From: Zoogloeaceae bacterium
GTDB taxonomy: Bacteria; Pseudomonadota; Gammaproteobacteria; Burkholderiales; Rhodocyclaceae
NCBI GenBank assembly: GCA_031287525.1
Contig: JAITSU010000027.1
Span: 1 to 49,540 of the forward strand
Reading direction: 5' to 3'
DNA: 49,540 nucleotides
Part shown: positions 26,421-36,622 of the stretch, one piece after another
How positions within the stretch are numbered: the stretch's first letter is position 1
Layout of the letters: every line of letters begins with the position of its first letter
Notes under the pieces: model-generated
Seen by the model: only the letters and a program-made list of their open reading frames with translations
Databases searched by the model: none
Told to the model about the DNA's origin: nothing
Position numbers and translations under genes: made by a program

Positions 26421-29249
26421 TTATTGGTAATCAATTTTGCCCAGGGCGGACTCAATCAGCGCCTTGGTTTGTGCGTTGTGTTTGGCAAGGTAGCCGACCG
26501 CCGGAGAAGCGGAGGCGGGACGGGACACCAGCAGCAGGTTTTGTTCAGCGCCCAGGGGTCGCAGCAAATGCTGACGTGAGCCAAACCAGTACCATGCGCC
26601 CTGATTGCGCGGTTCTTCCTGACACCAGACAATTTCTTTCGCCCCCGGATATTTCGCCAGTTCAGCGGCAAACGAGGCTTCCGGGAAGGGATACAACTGC
26701 TCAATCCGCACGATGGCGATGTGGTTGATTTTCTGCGCCCGCCGCGCCGCCAGCAGGTCGTAGTAAATTTTGCCGGAGCAAAGCACCACGCGCGTGACCT
26801 TTTTGGCGTCGAGGGCATCGACTTCACCGATGATCCGATGGAAGCCGTCGTTCGCCAGTTCGTCCAGCGTGGAAATGGCGTCCTTGTGGCGCAGCAGCGA
26901 TTTCGGCGTCATCACGATGAGGGGTTTTCTCTGCTTGCGTAGCGCCTGACGGCGCAGCAGGTGGAAAATCTGGGAGGGCGTGGTGGGGACGCAGACTTCC
27001 ATGTTCATTTCGGCGCAAAGCTGCATGTAGCGTTCCAGACGGGCGGAGGAGTGTTCCGGCCCCTGCCCTTCGTAGCCGTGCGGCAGCAGCATCACCAGAC
27101 CGCAGCCGCGTCCCCACTTGGCTTCGCCGGAGGAAATGAACTGGTCGATGACCACCTGCGCGCCGTTGGCGAAGTCGCCGAACTGCGCTTCCCAGATGAC
27201 CAGACCGCTCGATTCGGCGGTCGCGTAACCATATTCAAACGCCAGCACGCCTTCTTCGGAAAGTACGGAGTCATAACACTGGAAACGCCCCTGCTTCTCC
27301 TGCAAATGCGCCAACGGGTGGTAAGTACCCTCAAACCAGGTTTGCCGCTTCTGGTCGTGGAAGGCGGCATGGCGATGGAAGAAGGTGCCACGCCCCACGT
27401 CTTCGCCGGAAATCCGCACACTGTATCCTTCGGACAGCACAGTAGCATAGGCGAGATTTTCCGCCATGCCCCAGTCGAAGGGCAGTTCGCCCTGACCCAT
27501 CAAGCGGCGGTCGTCGACGATTTTCTTCACCCGGCTATGCAGCGTGAACCCTTCCGGCAGGGTGGTGAGGCGTTCGGAGAGGCGGGCGATTTCCTGTACG
27601 GGTACGCGGGTATCGAAGGTTTCGATGTATTTCTTGGCAGTGTAGTTTTTCCAGTTCTGGGTTTGCGTGCGCTTGTAGCCGGACAGCACCGGGTTGTAGA
27701 GCAGGTCGCCCTTGTCCAGATGGTCGCGGTATTCCTGAATCATGCTGTCGGGATCGGACGCCGCCAGCGAACCTTCCGCCACCAGTTTGTCGGCATAAAC
27801 CTTGCGCGAGCCGGGATGCGCCTGCACCTTGCGATACATCAAGGGCTGCGTCACCATCGGCTCATCCTGCTCGTTGTGACCCAATTTGCGGTAGCAGTAA
27901 AGGTCGATGACCACATCCTTGCCGAATTCCTGCCGGTATTCCACCGCCAGCCGGGTGACGAGCGCCACGGCTTCCACGTCGTCGCCATTCACGTGAAAAA
28001 TGGGCGCTTCCGCCATTTTGAAAATTTCGGTGCAGTAGTAACCGGAACGGTAATCACGCGGGTCGGAGGTGGTGAAGCCAATCTGGTTATTGACCACGAT
28101 GTGAATCGTGCCACCTGTGCCGTAGCCGCGCGTTTGCGCGAAATTGAGCGTTTCCTGATTGACGCCCTGCCCTGCTACGGCGGAGTCGCCGTGAATCAGC
28201 ACCGGCACGATTTTCTTTTTGCCGCCCTGCCCGTAACGCAACTGGCGGGCGTAAACCGAGCCTTCCACCACAGGATTGATGATTTCCAGATGCGAGGGAT
28301 TGAACGCCAGCACCAGATGCACCGCTCCGCCCGGCGTACCCACGTCGGACGAATAACCCAAATGGTATTTAACGTCGCCCGCCGAGAGGTCGGAAGCCTT
28401 TTTGCCTTCAAACTCGGCAAAAAGCATGGAAGGCGGTTTGCCCAGGGTGTTGACCAGCACATTCAGCCGCCCCCGGTGCGCCATGCCGATGACAATTTCC
28501 TGCACGCCATCGGAACCGGCGACGCGCACCAGTTCGTCCATTGAGGCAATCAGGGATTCGCCGCCTTCGAGCGAAAAACGCTTTTGCCCGACATATTTGG
28601 TATGCAGATAGCGTTCCAGCGTTTCGGCGGCGGTAACGCGCTCCAGAAGGCGCTTTTTGGCTTCCACGCTGAATGTCCCTTTGGCGCGAATCGGTTCCAG
28701 TCGCTCCTGCAACCAGCGTTTTTCGCGGATGTCCGTGAGGTACATGTACTCGACGCCGATAGCGCCGCAATAGGTTTCCCTGGCGGCGGCGAGAATGTTG
28801 GCGAGGGTGGCGCGCGCCTCACCCATGCGGAAAGAGCCGGTATGAAAAGCGCGGTTCAGGTCGGCGTCAGTAAGCTTGTAATGGGAAAGTTCAAGTTCAG
28901 GGATGAAGGGGCGTTCCGCGCGTTTCAGGGGGTCGAGGCTGGCGCGGCGATTGCCCAGAAAACGGTAGGCGTTGATGATTTGCAGCACGGCGACCTGCTT
29001 GCCATCGTCTTCCGTCACCGGCGTTTGCCGGAAACCGCCCTGCTTCGCCTGTTCAGCAAAGGCGGCGATGACCGGCGCGTGCGCCACATCTTTGCTGACG
29101 TAGCCGGGCTGCCTTGCCAGTCCGTCAAAATAAACGCGCCAATCCTCCGGCACCCGTTCGGGATTATCCAGCCAGGTTTCATACAGGTCTTCAACGAAGG
29201 GCGCGTTACCCCCGAAGAAAGGGGTACTTTCAAATTTTTGTTGCATCAT
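26421..29249 (-). CDS. sucA: 2-oxoglutarate dehydrogenase E1
   Basis: The thiamine-diphosphate E1 that decarboxylates 2-oxoglutarate. The product is about 942 residues, the normal length. The N-terminus (FFGGNAPFVEDLYETWLDNP) is the E2/E3-contact segment; the ThDP region has GMAHRGRLNVLVNTLGK and later GDDVEAVALVTRLA. The start is taken at the ATG at 29249; another ATG follows at once, and a TTG frame extends five codons upstream. First gene of sucA-sucB-lpdA on the minus strand. Confidence 0.96.
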   Translation of the reverse strand: MMQQKFESTPFFGGNAPFVEDLYETWLDNPERVPEDWRVYFDGLARQPGYVSKDVAHAPVIAAFAEQAKQGGFRQTPVTEDDGKQVAVLQIINAYRFLGNRRASLDPLKRAERPFIPELELSHYKLTDADLNRAFHTGSFRMGEARATLANILAAARETYCGAIGVEYMYLTDIREKRWLQERLEPIRAKGTFSVEAKKRLLERVTAAETLERYLHTKYVGQKRFSLEGGESLIASMDELVRVAGSDGVQEIVIGMAHRGRLNVLVNTLGKPPSMLFAEFEGKKASDLSAGDVKYHLGYSSDVGTPGGAVHLVLAFNPSHLEIINPVVEGSVYARQLRYGQGGKKKIVPVLIHGDSAVAGQGVNQETLNFAQTRGYGTGGTIHIVVNNQIGFTTSDPRDYRSGYYCTEIFKMAEAPIFHVNGDDVEAVALVTRLAVEYRQEFGKDVVIDLYCYRKLGHNEQDEPMVTQPLMYRKVQAHPGSRKVYADKLVAEGSLAASDPDSMIQEYRDHLDKGDLLYNPVLSGYKRTQTQNWKNYTAKKYIETFDTRVPVQEIARLSERLTTLPEGFTLHSRVKKIVDDRRLMGQGELPFDWGMAENLAYATVLSEGYSVRISGEDVGRGTFFHRHAAFHDQKRQTWFEGTYHPLAHLQEKQGRFQCYDSVLSEEGVLAFEYGYATAESSGLVIWEAQFGDFANGAQVVIDQFISSGEAKWGRGCGLVMLLPHGYEGQGPEHSSARLERYMQLCAEMNMEVCVPTTPSQIFHLLRRQALRKQRKPLIVMTPKSLLRHKDAISTLDELANDGFHRIIGEVDALDAKKVTRVVLCSGKIYYDLLAARRAQKINHIAIVRIEQLYPFPEASFAAELAKYPGAKEIVWCQEEPRNQGAWYWFGSRQHLLRPLGAEQNLLLVSRPASASPAVGYLAKHNAQTKALIESALGKIDYQ

Positions 29250-29325
29250 TTGGGATTCCACCAATGGGTTCTCTGTTGTGGGTTTTTAATTCCAGGGACA
29301 TGTTCCGTGGGCGCAATACGCCTCT

Positions 29326-29356
29326 GGAAAAAGAGCGACACGCTTGTGTGTCGCTC
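29326..29356 (-). terminator. Rho-independent terminator after gltA
   Basis: On the minus strand a perfect 9-bp stem GAGCGACAC/GTGTCGCTC with a 6-nt loop is followed by TTTTT. It lies 24-54 nt beyond the gltA stop and before sucA, so it separates the sdh-gltA operon from sucA. Confidence 0.8.
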
Positions 29357-29379
29357 ATGTTCCTGAAACTTAAGGGGAA

Positions 29380-30675
29380 TTAACGTTTATCCAGTGGCAC
29401 AACATCGCGCCGCGCGGCGCCGATGTACAACTGACGCGGACGCCCGATTTTGTATTCGGGGTCGGTCAGCATTTCTTCCCATTGCGCCATCCAGCCTACC
29501 GTTCGCGCCAGGGCGAAGATGCAGGTAAACATGGACGTGGGAATGCCGATGGCTTTTTGCACAATGCCGGAATAGAAATCCACATTGGGATAGAGCTTTT
29601 TCTCAATGAAATAATCGTCTTCCAGCGCGATTTTTTCCAGTTCCAGCGCCAGTTTGAACAGGCGGTCATTTTCCAGCCCCAGTTCGGTCAGCACGTCCTT
29701 GCAGACCTTACGCATCAGCTTGGCGCGCGGGTCGAAATTTTTGTAGACGCGATGCCCGAAGCCCATCAGTTTGAAGGCGTCATTTTTATCCTTGGCGCGG
29801 GCGATGTATTCGCCGACACGGGAAACGTCGCCGATTTCTTCCAGCATGTTCAGGCAGGCTTCGTTCGCGCCGCCGTGCGCCGGTCCCCACAAACAGGAAA
29901 TCCCCGCCGCGACGCAGGCGAAGGGATTCGCGCCGGAAGAACCCGCCAGCCGCACGGTGGAGGTGGAAGCGTTTTGCTCATGGTCGGCGTGCAGGGTGAA
30001 AATCATGTCCAGCGCGCGCACCAGCACGGGATTGGGTTTGTATTCCTCACAAGGCACGCCGAACATCATGTACATGAAGTTTTCGACATAGGAGAGGTCG
30101 TTCCTCGGATACATGAAAGGCAGACCGGTGTTGTACTTGTACGCCATCGCCACAATGGTCGGCAGCTTGGCAACGACATTGGTGAAACTGACATCACGGG
30201 TCTTGCGGACGCTGTAATCCATCGACTGATAGTAAAACGCCGACATCGCGCCAACGACGCCGATGATGACCGCCATCGGGTGCGCGTCACGCCGGAAGCC
30301 GTTGTAGAAACGGGTCAACTGGTCGTGCACCAGGGTGTGATAGCGGATGGTGTTTTCAAACTCCGCCTTCTGCTTTTCGTCCGGCAGTTCGCCGTTCCGC
30401 AGCAGGTACGCCACTTCCATGAAATTGCAATTTTCCGCCAGTTGCTCAATCGGATAGCCGCGATACAGCAGCTCGCCCCTGTCGCCGTCGATGAAGGTGA
30501 TGCGGGATTTGCAGCTTGCCGTGGACAGAAAGCCGGAATCGTAGGTGAACAACCCGGTCTTGCCGCCCAGCGTGCGAATGTCGATACAGTCGTTGCCGTG
30601 CGTGGGGGTCAGCACGTCAAATTCGACAGGCGCTTGTCCCGCGATGTTCAATACGGCCTTGTTGGTTGAAGTCAT
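29380..30675 (-). CDS. gltA: Citrate synthase
   Basis: A 431-residue hexameric-type citrate synthase. Catalytic segments are visible: [11 protein letters not shown] (oxaloacetate His), [15 protein letters not shown] (His) and NVDFYSG (Asp). It condenses acetyl-CoA and oxaloacetate at the entry of the TCA cycle. It follows sdhE by 193 nt on the same strand; that gap may hold its own promoter. A terminator follows it. Confidence 0.97.
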   Translation of the reverse strand: MTSTNKAVLNIAGQAPVEFDVLTPTHGNDCIDIRTLGGKTGLFTYDSGFLSTASCKSRITFIDGDRGELLYRGYPIEQLAENCNFMEVAYLLRNGELPDEKQKAEFENTIRYHTLVHDQLTRFYNGFRRDAHPMAVIIGVVGAMSAFYYQSMDYSVRKTRDVSFTNVVAKLPTIVAMAYKYNTGLPFMYPRNDLSYVENFMYMMFGVPCEEYKPNPVLVRALDMIFTLHADHEQNASTSTVRLAGSSGANPFACVAAGISCLWGPAHGGANEACLNMLEEIGDVSRVGEYIARAKDKNDAFKLMGFGHRVYKNFDPRAKLMRKVCKDVLTELGLENDRLFKLALELEKIALEDDYFIEKKLYPNVDFYSGIVQKAIGIPTSMFTCIFALARTVGWMAQWEEMLTDPEYKIGRPRQLYIGAARRDVVPLDKR

Positions 30676-30868
30676 GTTTGTCTCCTGTTGTGGTGTGGTA
30701 TTGCTTGATTCCGGCTCGCATGAAAAGCGATATTTGTGAGACTTCGCCTTGCCATGCTACAGCACTGCCTGCGGCTTGTCTTCGCGTCTCGCTTCCAATG
30801 CGAACCGGAACTACACGTTTCCCATAAAATCCGGGAAACGCCTTTTGCCGCGTCGCGTAAAAATCCGG

Positions 30869-31135
30869 TCAAGCGGCGGTTGCCGCATTCCCTCTACACT
30901 TTTGCAGCATGGCGACAATCGGCGCCAGTTGCGCGTCTTCGCACGCTTTCTGACCACTGATCAAATGCCATAATTCCAAATCCTCGTAATCGGCAAGCCG
31001 GGCAAAAGCCCGCGCCTCGGCGTCAGAGAGTTTTCCGAACCCTTCTTCCAGAAAACGCCCCAACGTGACATCCACTTCCAGCAACCCGCGCCGGGTGCAA
31101 CGCCAGCGCAAACGCTGAAATGCCGCTCGTTCCAT
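30869..31135 (-). CDS. sdhE: Succinate dehydrogenase FAD assembly factor SdhE
   Basis: An 88-residue SdhE/CptB-family protein with the conserved RRGLLEVD (RGxxE) motif near residue 14 and an acidic helix LADYEDLELW. It helps attach FAD covalently to SdhA. It starts 3 nt after sdhB, and its place in the sdh operon supports the role. Confidence 0.93.
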   Translation of the reverse strand: MERAAFQRLRWRCTRRGLLEVDVTLGRFLEEGFGKLSDAEARAFARLADYEDLELWHLISGQKACEDAQLAPIVAMLQKCRGNAATAA

Positions 31136-31138
31136 GAA

Positions 31139-31849
31139 TCAGACCGCCCGCGTTAACATCATATCCTTGATTTTGCCAATCGCCTTGGTCGGATTCAGAC
31201 CTTTGGGACAGACATCCACGCAGTTCATGATGGTGTGGCAACGGAAAAGCCGATAGGGGTCTTCCAGATTGTCGAGGCGTTCGTTGGTCGCCTGGTCGCG
31301 GGTATCCGCGAGGAAACGATAGGCGGCGAGCAAACCGGCAGGCCCCACGAATTTGTCGGGATTCCACCAGAAGGACGGGCAGGAAGTCGAACAGCAGGCG
31401 CACAGGATGCACTCGTACAAACCATTCAGTTCTTCCCGTTCTTCCGGCGATTGCAGACGTTCGCGCTCCGGCGGCGGGTCGTTGTTGATCAGATAGGGCT
31501 TGATGGAATGATATTGCTTGAAGAACTGCGTCATATCCACAATCAGGTCGCGGATGACCGGCAGCCCCGGCAGGGGGCGCAGCACGATGGGCTGTTTCAG
31601 GGTATTGATGTCAATCAGACAGGCAAGACCATTTTTGCCGTTGATGTTCATGGCATCGGAGCCGCAAACCCCTTCGCGGCAGGAACGCCGATAGGCAATG
31701 CTTTCATCCTTCGCCTTCAACTTGGTGAGCGCGTCCAGCAGTTTTCTGTCCTTGGCGTCCAGTTCCACGGAAATGCTCTGCATGTAGGGACGCTCGTCCT
31801 TGTCCGGGTCGTAGCGGTAGATTTTGAAGTTAACCGTGCGTGTTGTCAT
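31139..31849 (-). CDS. sdhB: Succinate dehydrogenase iron-sulfur subunit
   Basis: A 236-residue SdhB. The 2Fe-2S site has Cys57, Cys62, Asp65 and Cys77 (CREGVCGSD...GLAC). The 4Fe-4S and 3Fe-4S sites are in CILCACCSTSCPSFWW and CHTIMNCVDVCPKGLNP. It passes electrons from SdhA to quinone at the membrane subunits. It is 10 nt downstream of sdhA and 3 nt before sdhE. Confidence 0.97.
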   Translation of the reverse strand: MTTRTVNFKIYRYDPDKDERPYMQSISVELDAKDRKLLDALTKLKAKDESIAYRRSCREGVCGSDAMNINGKNGLACLIDINTLKQPIVLRPLPGLPVIRDLIVDMTQFFKQYHSIKPYLINNDPPPERERLQSPEEREELNGLYECILCACCSTSCPSFWWNPDKFVGPAGLLAAYRFLADTRDQATNERLDNLEDPYRLFRCHTIMNCVDVCPKGLNPTKAIGKIKDMMLTRAV

Positions 31850-31859
31850 TCTTCTCTCC

Positions 31860-33644
31860 TTAGTACGACCGGGTTTTCAGGGCAACGGGTTCGCCCGTCA
31901 GCGGTTGCAGATGCACGGGCTTGTAGGCGATGCGGTTGCCTTCCCGGAACCAGAGGCTGTGTTTCAGCCATTCTTTGTCGTTGCGCCCGTTGGGGAATTC
32001 CGGCGTATCCGGCGCGTCGTCGCGCACATGCGCGCCGCGTGATTCCTTGCGCGCTTCGGCGGAAATCATGGTCGCCTTGGCGACTTCAATCATGTTCTGG
32101 GTTTCCAGCGCCTCAACGCGGGCGGTGTTCCAGGTTTGCGATTTGTCCTTGATTTCCAGGTTATTCACCATCTGCTCGACTTCGAGAATCTGCGCCGCGC
32201 CCTTCTTCAACAAATCGGAGAAACGGAACACGCCGGCATGTGTCTGCATGGTGTTGGCAATCGCCGCCCGCGCTTCCGCCACGCTGACGCCGCCTTGACG
32301 GTCGTTTAACGCCGCCAGGCGCGCGCGCGCCTTGTCTGCGGCATCGGCAGGCAGGTCGCGGTGGGCATGACCGGCTTTCAGGTCTTCCACTGCCGTATCG
32401 CCAGCGGACTTGCCGAACACCAGCAAATCGAGCAGGGAATTGGTGCCCAGACGATTCGCGCCATGCACGGAAGCGCAGGCGCATTCGCCCGCCGCGAAGA
32501 AGCCCGGCACAACGACGCTTTCGCCATCCGCGCCCAATGTCATCACGCGACCATCGTAACGGGTGGGAATGCCGCCCATTTGATAGTGGCAGGTCGGCAC
32601 GACGGGAATCGGTTCCTTGATGGGGTCGACGCCCGCGAACTGAATGGAAATTTCACGAATCCCCGGCAGACGTTTCAGAATCACCGCCGGGTCAAGGTGG
32701 GTGATGTCCAGCAGCAGAAAATCCTTGTGCGGGCCGCAGCCGCGACCTTCCTTGATTTCAGTGGTCATGGCGCGGGAAACCACGTCGCGCGACGCCAAAT
32801 CCTTGGCGTTCGGCGCGTAGCGTTCCATGAAGCGTTCCTTGTTGCTGTTCCGCAGGATGCCGCCTTCGCCGCGCACGCCTTCGGTAATCAACACGCCCGC
32901 GCCGGCAACGCCGGTCGGATGGAATTGCCAGAATTCCATGTCTTCCAGCGGAATGCCCGCCCGCGCCGTCATGCCCAGACCGTCGCCGGTGTTCATGAAG
33001 GCATTGGTGGAAGAAGCGAAAATGCGCCCCGAACCGCCGGTGGCGAAAATCACGGCGCGCGCGTGGAAAATCACGACCTGCCCGGTTTCCATTTCCATCG
33101 CGGTCACGCCGACCACATGACCTTCGCTGTCACGAATCAGGTCGAGCGCCATCCATTCGACGAAAAACTGGGTGTTCGCCTTGACGTTACGTTGATACAT
33201 GGCGTGCAGCATGGCGTGTCCGGTACGGTCAGCGGCGGCGCAGGCGCGACGCACCGGCTTTTCACCGAAGTTGGACATGTGTCCGCCGAAGGGACGCTGA
33301 TAAATTTTGCCGTTGTCGGTACGGTCGAAGGGCATCCCGTAGTGTTCGAGGTCGACCACCACTTCCACCGCCTTGCGACACATGAATTCGATGGCGTCCT
33401 GGTCGCCCAGCCAGTCAGAACCCTTAACGGTGTCATACATGTGCCAACGCCAGTTGTCTTCCTCGGAATTGCCGAGCGAAGCGGCGACGCCGCCCTGGGC
33501 AGCGACGGTATGGGAACGGGTGGGAAACACCTTGGACAGCACGGCGGTTTTCAGCCCCGCCTCGGACAGTTGAATGGCGGAACGCAAACCCGCGCCGCCC
33601 GCGCCGACGATGACGGCATCAAATTTATAAACAGGGATATTCAC
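31860..33644 (-). CDS. sdhA: Succinate dehydrogenase flavoprotein subunit
   Basis: A 594-residue SdhA. The FAD-binding AVIVGAGGAGLRSA is near the N-terminus and the covalent flavin His45 is in TRSHTVAAQGGVA. GTG at 33644 is taken as the start: GGAG lies about 9 nt upstream and the product begins as the family does; a longer frame from 33677 would add residues coded inside sdhD. It oxidises succinate to fumarate on the cytoplasmic face. Confidence 0.97.
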   Translation of the reverse strand: MNIPVYKFDAVIVGAGGAGLRSAIQLSEAGLKTAVLSKVFPTRSHTVAAQGGVAASLGNSEEDNWRWHMYDTVKGSDWLGDQDAIEFMCRKAVEVVVDLEHYGMPFDRTDNGKIYQRPFGGHMSNFGEKPVRRACAAADRTGHAMLHAMYQRNVKANTQFFVEWMALDLIRDSEGHVVGVTAMEMETGQVVIFHARAVIFATGGSGRIFASSTNAFMNTGDGLGMTARAGIPLEDMEFWQFHPTGVAGAGVLITEGVRGEGGILRNSNKERFMERYAPNAKDLASRDVVSRAMTTEIKEGRGCGPHKDFLLLDITHLDPAVILKRLPGIREISIQFAGVDPIKEPIPVVPTCHYQMGGIPTRYDGRVMTLGADGESVVVPGFFAAGECACASVHGANRLGTNSLLDLLVFGKSAGDTAVEDLKAGHAHRDLPADAADKARARLAALNDRQGGVSVAEARAAIANTMQTHAGVFRFSDLLKKGAAQILEVEQMVNNLEIKDKSQTWNTARVEALETQNMIEVAKATMISAEARKESRGAHVRDDAPDTPEFPNGRNDKEWLKHSLWFREGNRIAYKPVHLQPLTGEPVALKTRSY

Positions 33645-33646
33645 GC

Positions 33647-33994
33647 TTACAATCTCCAGAGAATCGCGGCAGCCCAACCGGAATAACCAATCAGGGCAAG
33701 GAGGGTCAACACATGCAGGGTCAGACGAATCCCCACGGGTTGCACGTAATCCATCCAGATGTCACGCACGCCAATCCAGGCGTGGTAGAACAGCGACAGC
33801 GCGAACAGAAAGGTGGCGAACTTGACCGTACCCAGCGCGAACACCGCGCGCCACGCCTCAAAATCCGAAGGTTTGACCACCCACAAAATGGCGATGAGAA
33901 ACACGCTGTAGAGCGCCATCACAATGGCGGTCACGCGCTGCACGAGCCAGTCTTTGAGGCCGTAATGCGCCCCGACAACGATACGGTTAATCAC
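33647..33994 (-). CDS. sdhD: Succinate dehydrogenase membrane anchor SdhD
   Basis: A 115-residue, three-helix hydrophobic subunit with FYHAWIGVRDIWMDY, the SdhD motif near the quinone/haem site. GTG at 33994 is the best start: it overlaps the sdhC stop as GTGA and gives INRIVVGAHYGLKDW, the usual opening; a TTG five codons upstream is less likely. It anchors the SdhAB catalytic part in the inner membrane. Confidence 0.93.
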   Translation of the reverse strand: MINRIVVGAHYGLKDWLVQRVTAIVMALYSVFLIAILWVVKPSDFEAWRAVFALGTVKFATFLFALSLFYHAWIGVRDIWMDYVQPVGIRLTLHVLTLLALIGYSGWAAAILWRL

Positions 33995-34389
33995 AGCAGA
34001 ATCCCCCAAATCAAGGCGATGGTGGCGAGGATGCTCACGGCGAACACGGCAAGGGTGGAACGCCGCGTCGCTTCCAGTTCCACGCCGATATGCGCGTCCA
34101 TGAGCAGAAAACGGATGCCCGCGCAGAAGTGGTGCGCGAACGCCCAGATCAGCCCCGCGAAAACAACCTTGACCACCCAGCAGGAAGCCAGTTCCTGAAA
34201 AGTGGCGAAGGCTTCGGGCGAGGTCACGCTCAACTGGAAAAGCCAGAGCAAAGGCCCCAGCAGCAGGAACAGCCCCAAACCGCTGACGCGATGCAAAATG
34301 GAAAGTTTGCCCGGCAAGGGCAATTTGTAAAAAATCAGGGACGGAAGATCCAGGTTTCTGGGACGCTTCCTTGTACTCGCATCGGTCAT
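33991..34389 (-). CDS. sdhC: Succinate dehydrogenase cytochrome b556 subunit SdhC
   Basis: A 132-residue, three-helix subunit with the N-terminal quinone-site motif SILHRVSG and the haem-ligand region FAHHFCAGIRFLLMDAH. The third of three close ATG codons (34389) is chosen because GAGG then lies 9 nt upstream; the first ATG would touch that site. First gene of sdhCDABE-gltA, so the operon promoter should be in 34400-34550. Confidence 0.93.
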   Translation of the reverse strand: MTDASTRKRPRNLDLPSLIFYKLPLPGKLSILHRVSGLGLFLLLGPLLWLFQLSVTSPEAFATFQELASCWVVKVVFAGLIWAFAHHFCAGIRFLLMDAHIGVELEATRRSTLAVFAVSILATIALIWGILL

Positions 34390-34550
34390 GAACATCATCC
34401 TCGAAGGGTCAAAAAAATCAGCGTAAATACCGCCAACGCCACGCTAACAACTCGCAAAGGCACAGGGCGTGCAATTATACGACAAACCCTGCCCGCGAAA
34501 TTTCCTCTCTTTCGCAGATGGGTCATGCCCCCTCACACATCCCTCTAATT

Positions 34551-35345
34551 TCAACTCAACTCGTTGTAATAGTGATACCGGTCGGTGGCGTAGAAACCGC
34601 GTCGCCACTCTACCGGCTGATCGCCGTAGGTGTAAGTCACCCGCTCCACCAGCGTGAGCGGGCTTGTCTCCTCCACCTTCAACAATTTCGCAACCCGCCG
34701 TTCCGCCGCCACCGCGCGCAGACGCTCTTCGGCGCGAATCATGCGGACGCCGAAACGACGTTCAAAAAGACTGTACAGCGAGCGATCTTCCTGTTGCAGG
34801 ACATCCAGCGTCAACTCACCGAAAATATCGGCGCGTAAAAACATCTGGTCGAACACCACAACTTCATCATCGAAACTCAACAAACGCTCCAGCGCCAGCA
34901 CGGATTCGCCGGGCGCGAGACGCAACGCCGCCGCCGTCACGCGATCCGCAGGCTGCAACTTGCAGGACAGCGGGATGCTGCGCTTCTGCCGCGCCTTGCC
35001 GTCATCCGGCCTCAAGTGCAAAAAGCGGTAATTGGAACGCGGGTCGTTGTGCGACTCGACAAAAGTGCCCTTGCCCTGACGCCGCACCAACAGATGTTCG
35101 GCAGCCATTTCGTCGATGGCTTTCCTGACGGTGCCCTGACTGACGCCAAAACGCGCCGCCAGTTCCGACTCGCTGGGAATCGCCATGCCCGGCGCCCACT
35201 CGCCCGCGCCCAACGCGCTCAACATCAGTTCCTTGATTTGACGATACAAGGGGCTGAACATTGGCGTAGTCGGCGACGACGCCACCTGACGAACAACATG
35301 CGTCGTGGGCGAAGGCACAACAGAGGGATGGAAATCGGCTGACAT
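34551..35345 (-). CDS. GntR/HutC-family regulator, likely of TCA genes
   Basis: A 264-residue regulator with an N-terminal winged-helix GntR domain (about 28-100, including PSESELAARFGVSQGTVRKA) and a C-terminal UTRA effector domain (about 110-258) of the HutC subfamily. It lies between the sdh operon and the divergent mdh gene. In betaproteobacteria a GntR protein at this spot controls sdh and neighbouring TCA genes; the palindrome in the mdh intergenic region is a candidate operator. The effector is not shown by the sequence. Confidence 0.85.
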   Translation of the reverse strand: MSADFHPSVVPSPTTHVVRQVASSPTTPMFSPLYRQIKELMLSALGAGEWAPGMAIPSESELAARFGVSQGTVRKAIDEMAAEHLLVRRQGKGTFVESHNDPRSNYRFLHLRPDDGKARQKRSIPLSCKLQPADRVTAAALRLAPGESVLALERLLSFDDEVVVFDQMFLRADIFGELTLDVLQQEDRSLYSLFERRFGVRMIRAEERLRAVAAERRVAKLLKVEETSPLTLVERVTYTYGDQPVEWRRGFYATDRYHYYNELS

Positions 35346-35382
35346 GGTGGCGCATTACAACACAAAAAGAACAAGCTGTCTA

Positions 35383-35394
35383 TCTTATATAAGA
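35383..35394. promoter_or_regulatory. Palindromic operator candidate between gntR and mdh
   Basis: Perfect 12-bp palindrome TCTTATATAAGA, in AT-rich DNA between the divergent regulator and mdh. Its symmetry and position fit an operator for the GntR protein, which would then control itself and mdh. As far as I recall, similar TTATATAA-centred sites are predicted for TCA-associated GntR regulators. No second perfect copy was noticed upstream of sdhC or gltA. Confidence 0.6.
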
Positions 35395-35543
35395 CATCAA
35401 ATCTCATTGACACCGCAAAAACGAACTTCTAACATAGCCTGCCTGCGCGTCATCTCCAAAACAAGAAACGCGTTCTTTGCAAAACCCGTGTTCCCGACTT
35501 CCGGGAGCATCCCGCATCAGACACTTCACAGGAGCACCCCCTC

Positions 35544-36539
35544 ATGTCCAAATCCCCCGTGCGCGTTGCAGTCACCGGTGCTGCCGGTCAAATCGGTTAT
35601 GCCTTGCTTTTCCGCATCGCCTCCGGCGAACTGCTCGGCAAAGACCAACCCGTTATCCTGCAACTCCTCGACCTGCCGCAAGCGCAAAAAGCCCTGCAAG
35701 GCGTCATCATGGAACTCGATGACTGCGCTTTCCCTTTGCTCGCTGGCGTCGTCGCCACCGACGATCCCAACGTCGCCTTCAAGGACGTTGAAATTGCCTT
35801 CCTGGTCGGCGCGCGTCCGCGCGGCCCCGGCATGGAACGCGCCGACCTCCTGCAAGCCAACGGCGCCATCTTCACCGTGCAAGGCAAAGCCATCGCCGAA
35901 AACGCCAGGGAAGATGTCAAAGTGCTGGTGGTCGGCAACCCCGCCAACACCAATGCCTACATCGCCCGCGCCGCCGCCATCAAGGTGGGTCGTACCAACC
36001 CCGCCAACTACCACGCCATGCTGCGCCTCGACCACAACCGCGCCCTCACCCAACTGGCGCAAAAATCCGGTCGCCCCGTCGCTTCCCTGAAAAACCTCGT
36101 CGTCTGGGGCAACCACTCCCCCACCATGTACGCCGACTACCGCTTCGTCACCTCCAACGGCGACAAGGTTAAAGACCTCATCAATGACGAAAAATGGAAT
36201 AACGACGTGTTCCTGCCCACCGTCGGCAAACGCGGCGCCGCCATCATCGACGCGCGTGGTCTCTCCTCCGCCGCCTCCGCCGCCAACGCCGCCATCGACC
36301 ACGTGCGCGACTGGGCGCTGGGTTCCGACGACTGGGTGACACTGGGCATCCCCGCCCCCACCGACAACGGCTACGGCATCCCCGAAGGTCTGGTCTTCGG
36401 TCTCCCTTGCAAAGTCAAGGGCGGCACATTCACCCTCATCAAGGGTCTCGAAATCGACGCCTACTCACGCGGCAAAATCGACGCCACCCTGAAAGAACTC
36501 GAAGGCGAACGCGCCGCCGTGGCAGATTTGTTGAAGTAA
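35544..36539 (+). CDS. mdh: Malate dehydrogenase
   Basis: A 331-residue NAD-dependent malate dehydrogenase of the cytosolic-type MDH subfamily. It shows [20 protein letters not shown], the nucleotide-binding glycine motif, and [16 protein letters not shown], which carries the catalytic His. AGGAG lies 9 nt upstream of the ATG. It is the last TCA gene of the cluster, divergent from its likely regulator and followed by a strong terminator. Confidence 0.97.
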   Translation: MSKSPVRVAVTGAAGQIGYALLFRIASGELLGKDQPVILQLLDLPQAQKALQGVIMELDDCAFPLLAGVVATDDPNVAFKDVEIAFLVGARPRGPGMERADLLQANGAIFTVQGKAIAENAREDVKVLVVGNPANTNAYIARAAAIKVGRTNPANYHAMLRLDHNRALTQLAQKSGRPVASLKNLVVWGNHSPTMYADYRFVTSNGDKVKDLINDEKWNNDVFLPTVGKRGAAIIDARGLSSAASAANAAIDHVRDWALGSDDWVTLGIPAPTDNGYGIPEGLVFGLPCKVKGGTFTLIKGLEIDAYSRGKIDATLKELEGERAAVADLLK

Positions 36540-36560
36540 TCCAGAAAAACCACTTCAGGA

Positions 36561-36591
36561 AAAAAACCGCAGCGAAAGCTGCGGTTTTTTT
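36561..36591. terminator. Bidirectional terminator after mdh
   Basis: CCGCAGC, loop GAAA, GCTGCGG, flanked by A6 on the left and T7 on the right, 20-50 nt past the mdh stop. It can act on both strands, so it may also stop minus-strand transcripts leaving the cas operon. Confidence 0.9.
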
Positions 36592-36622
36592 ATGACACCC
36601 ACTTCTTCTCACATCAACCGCC

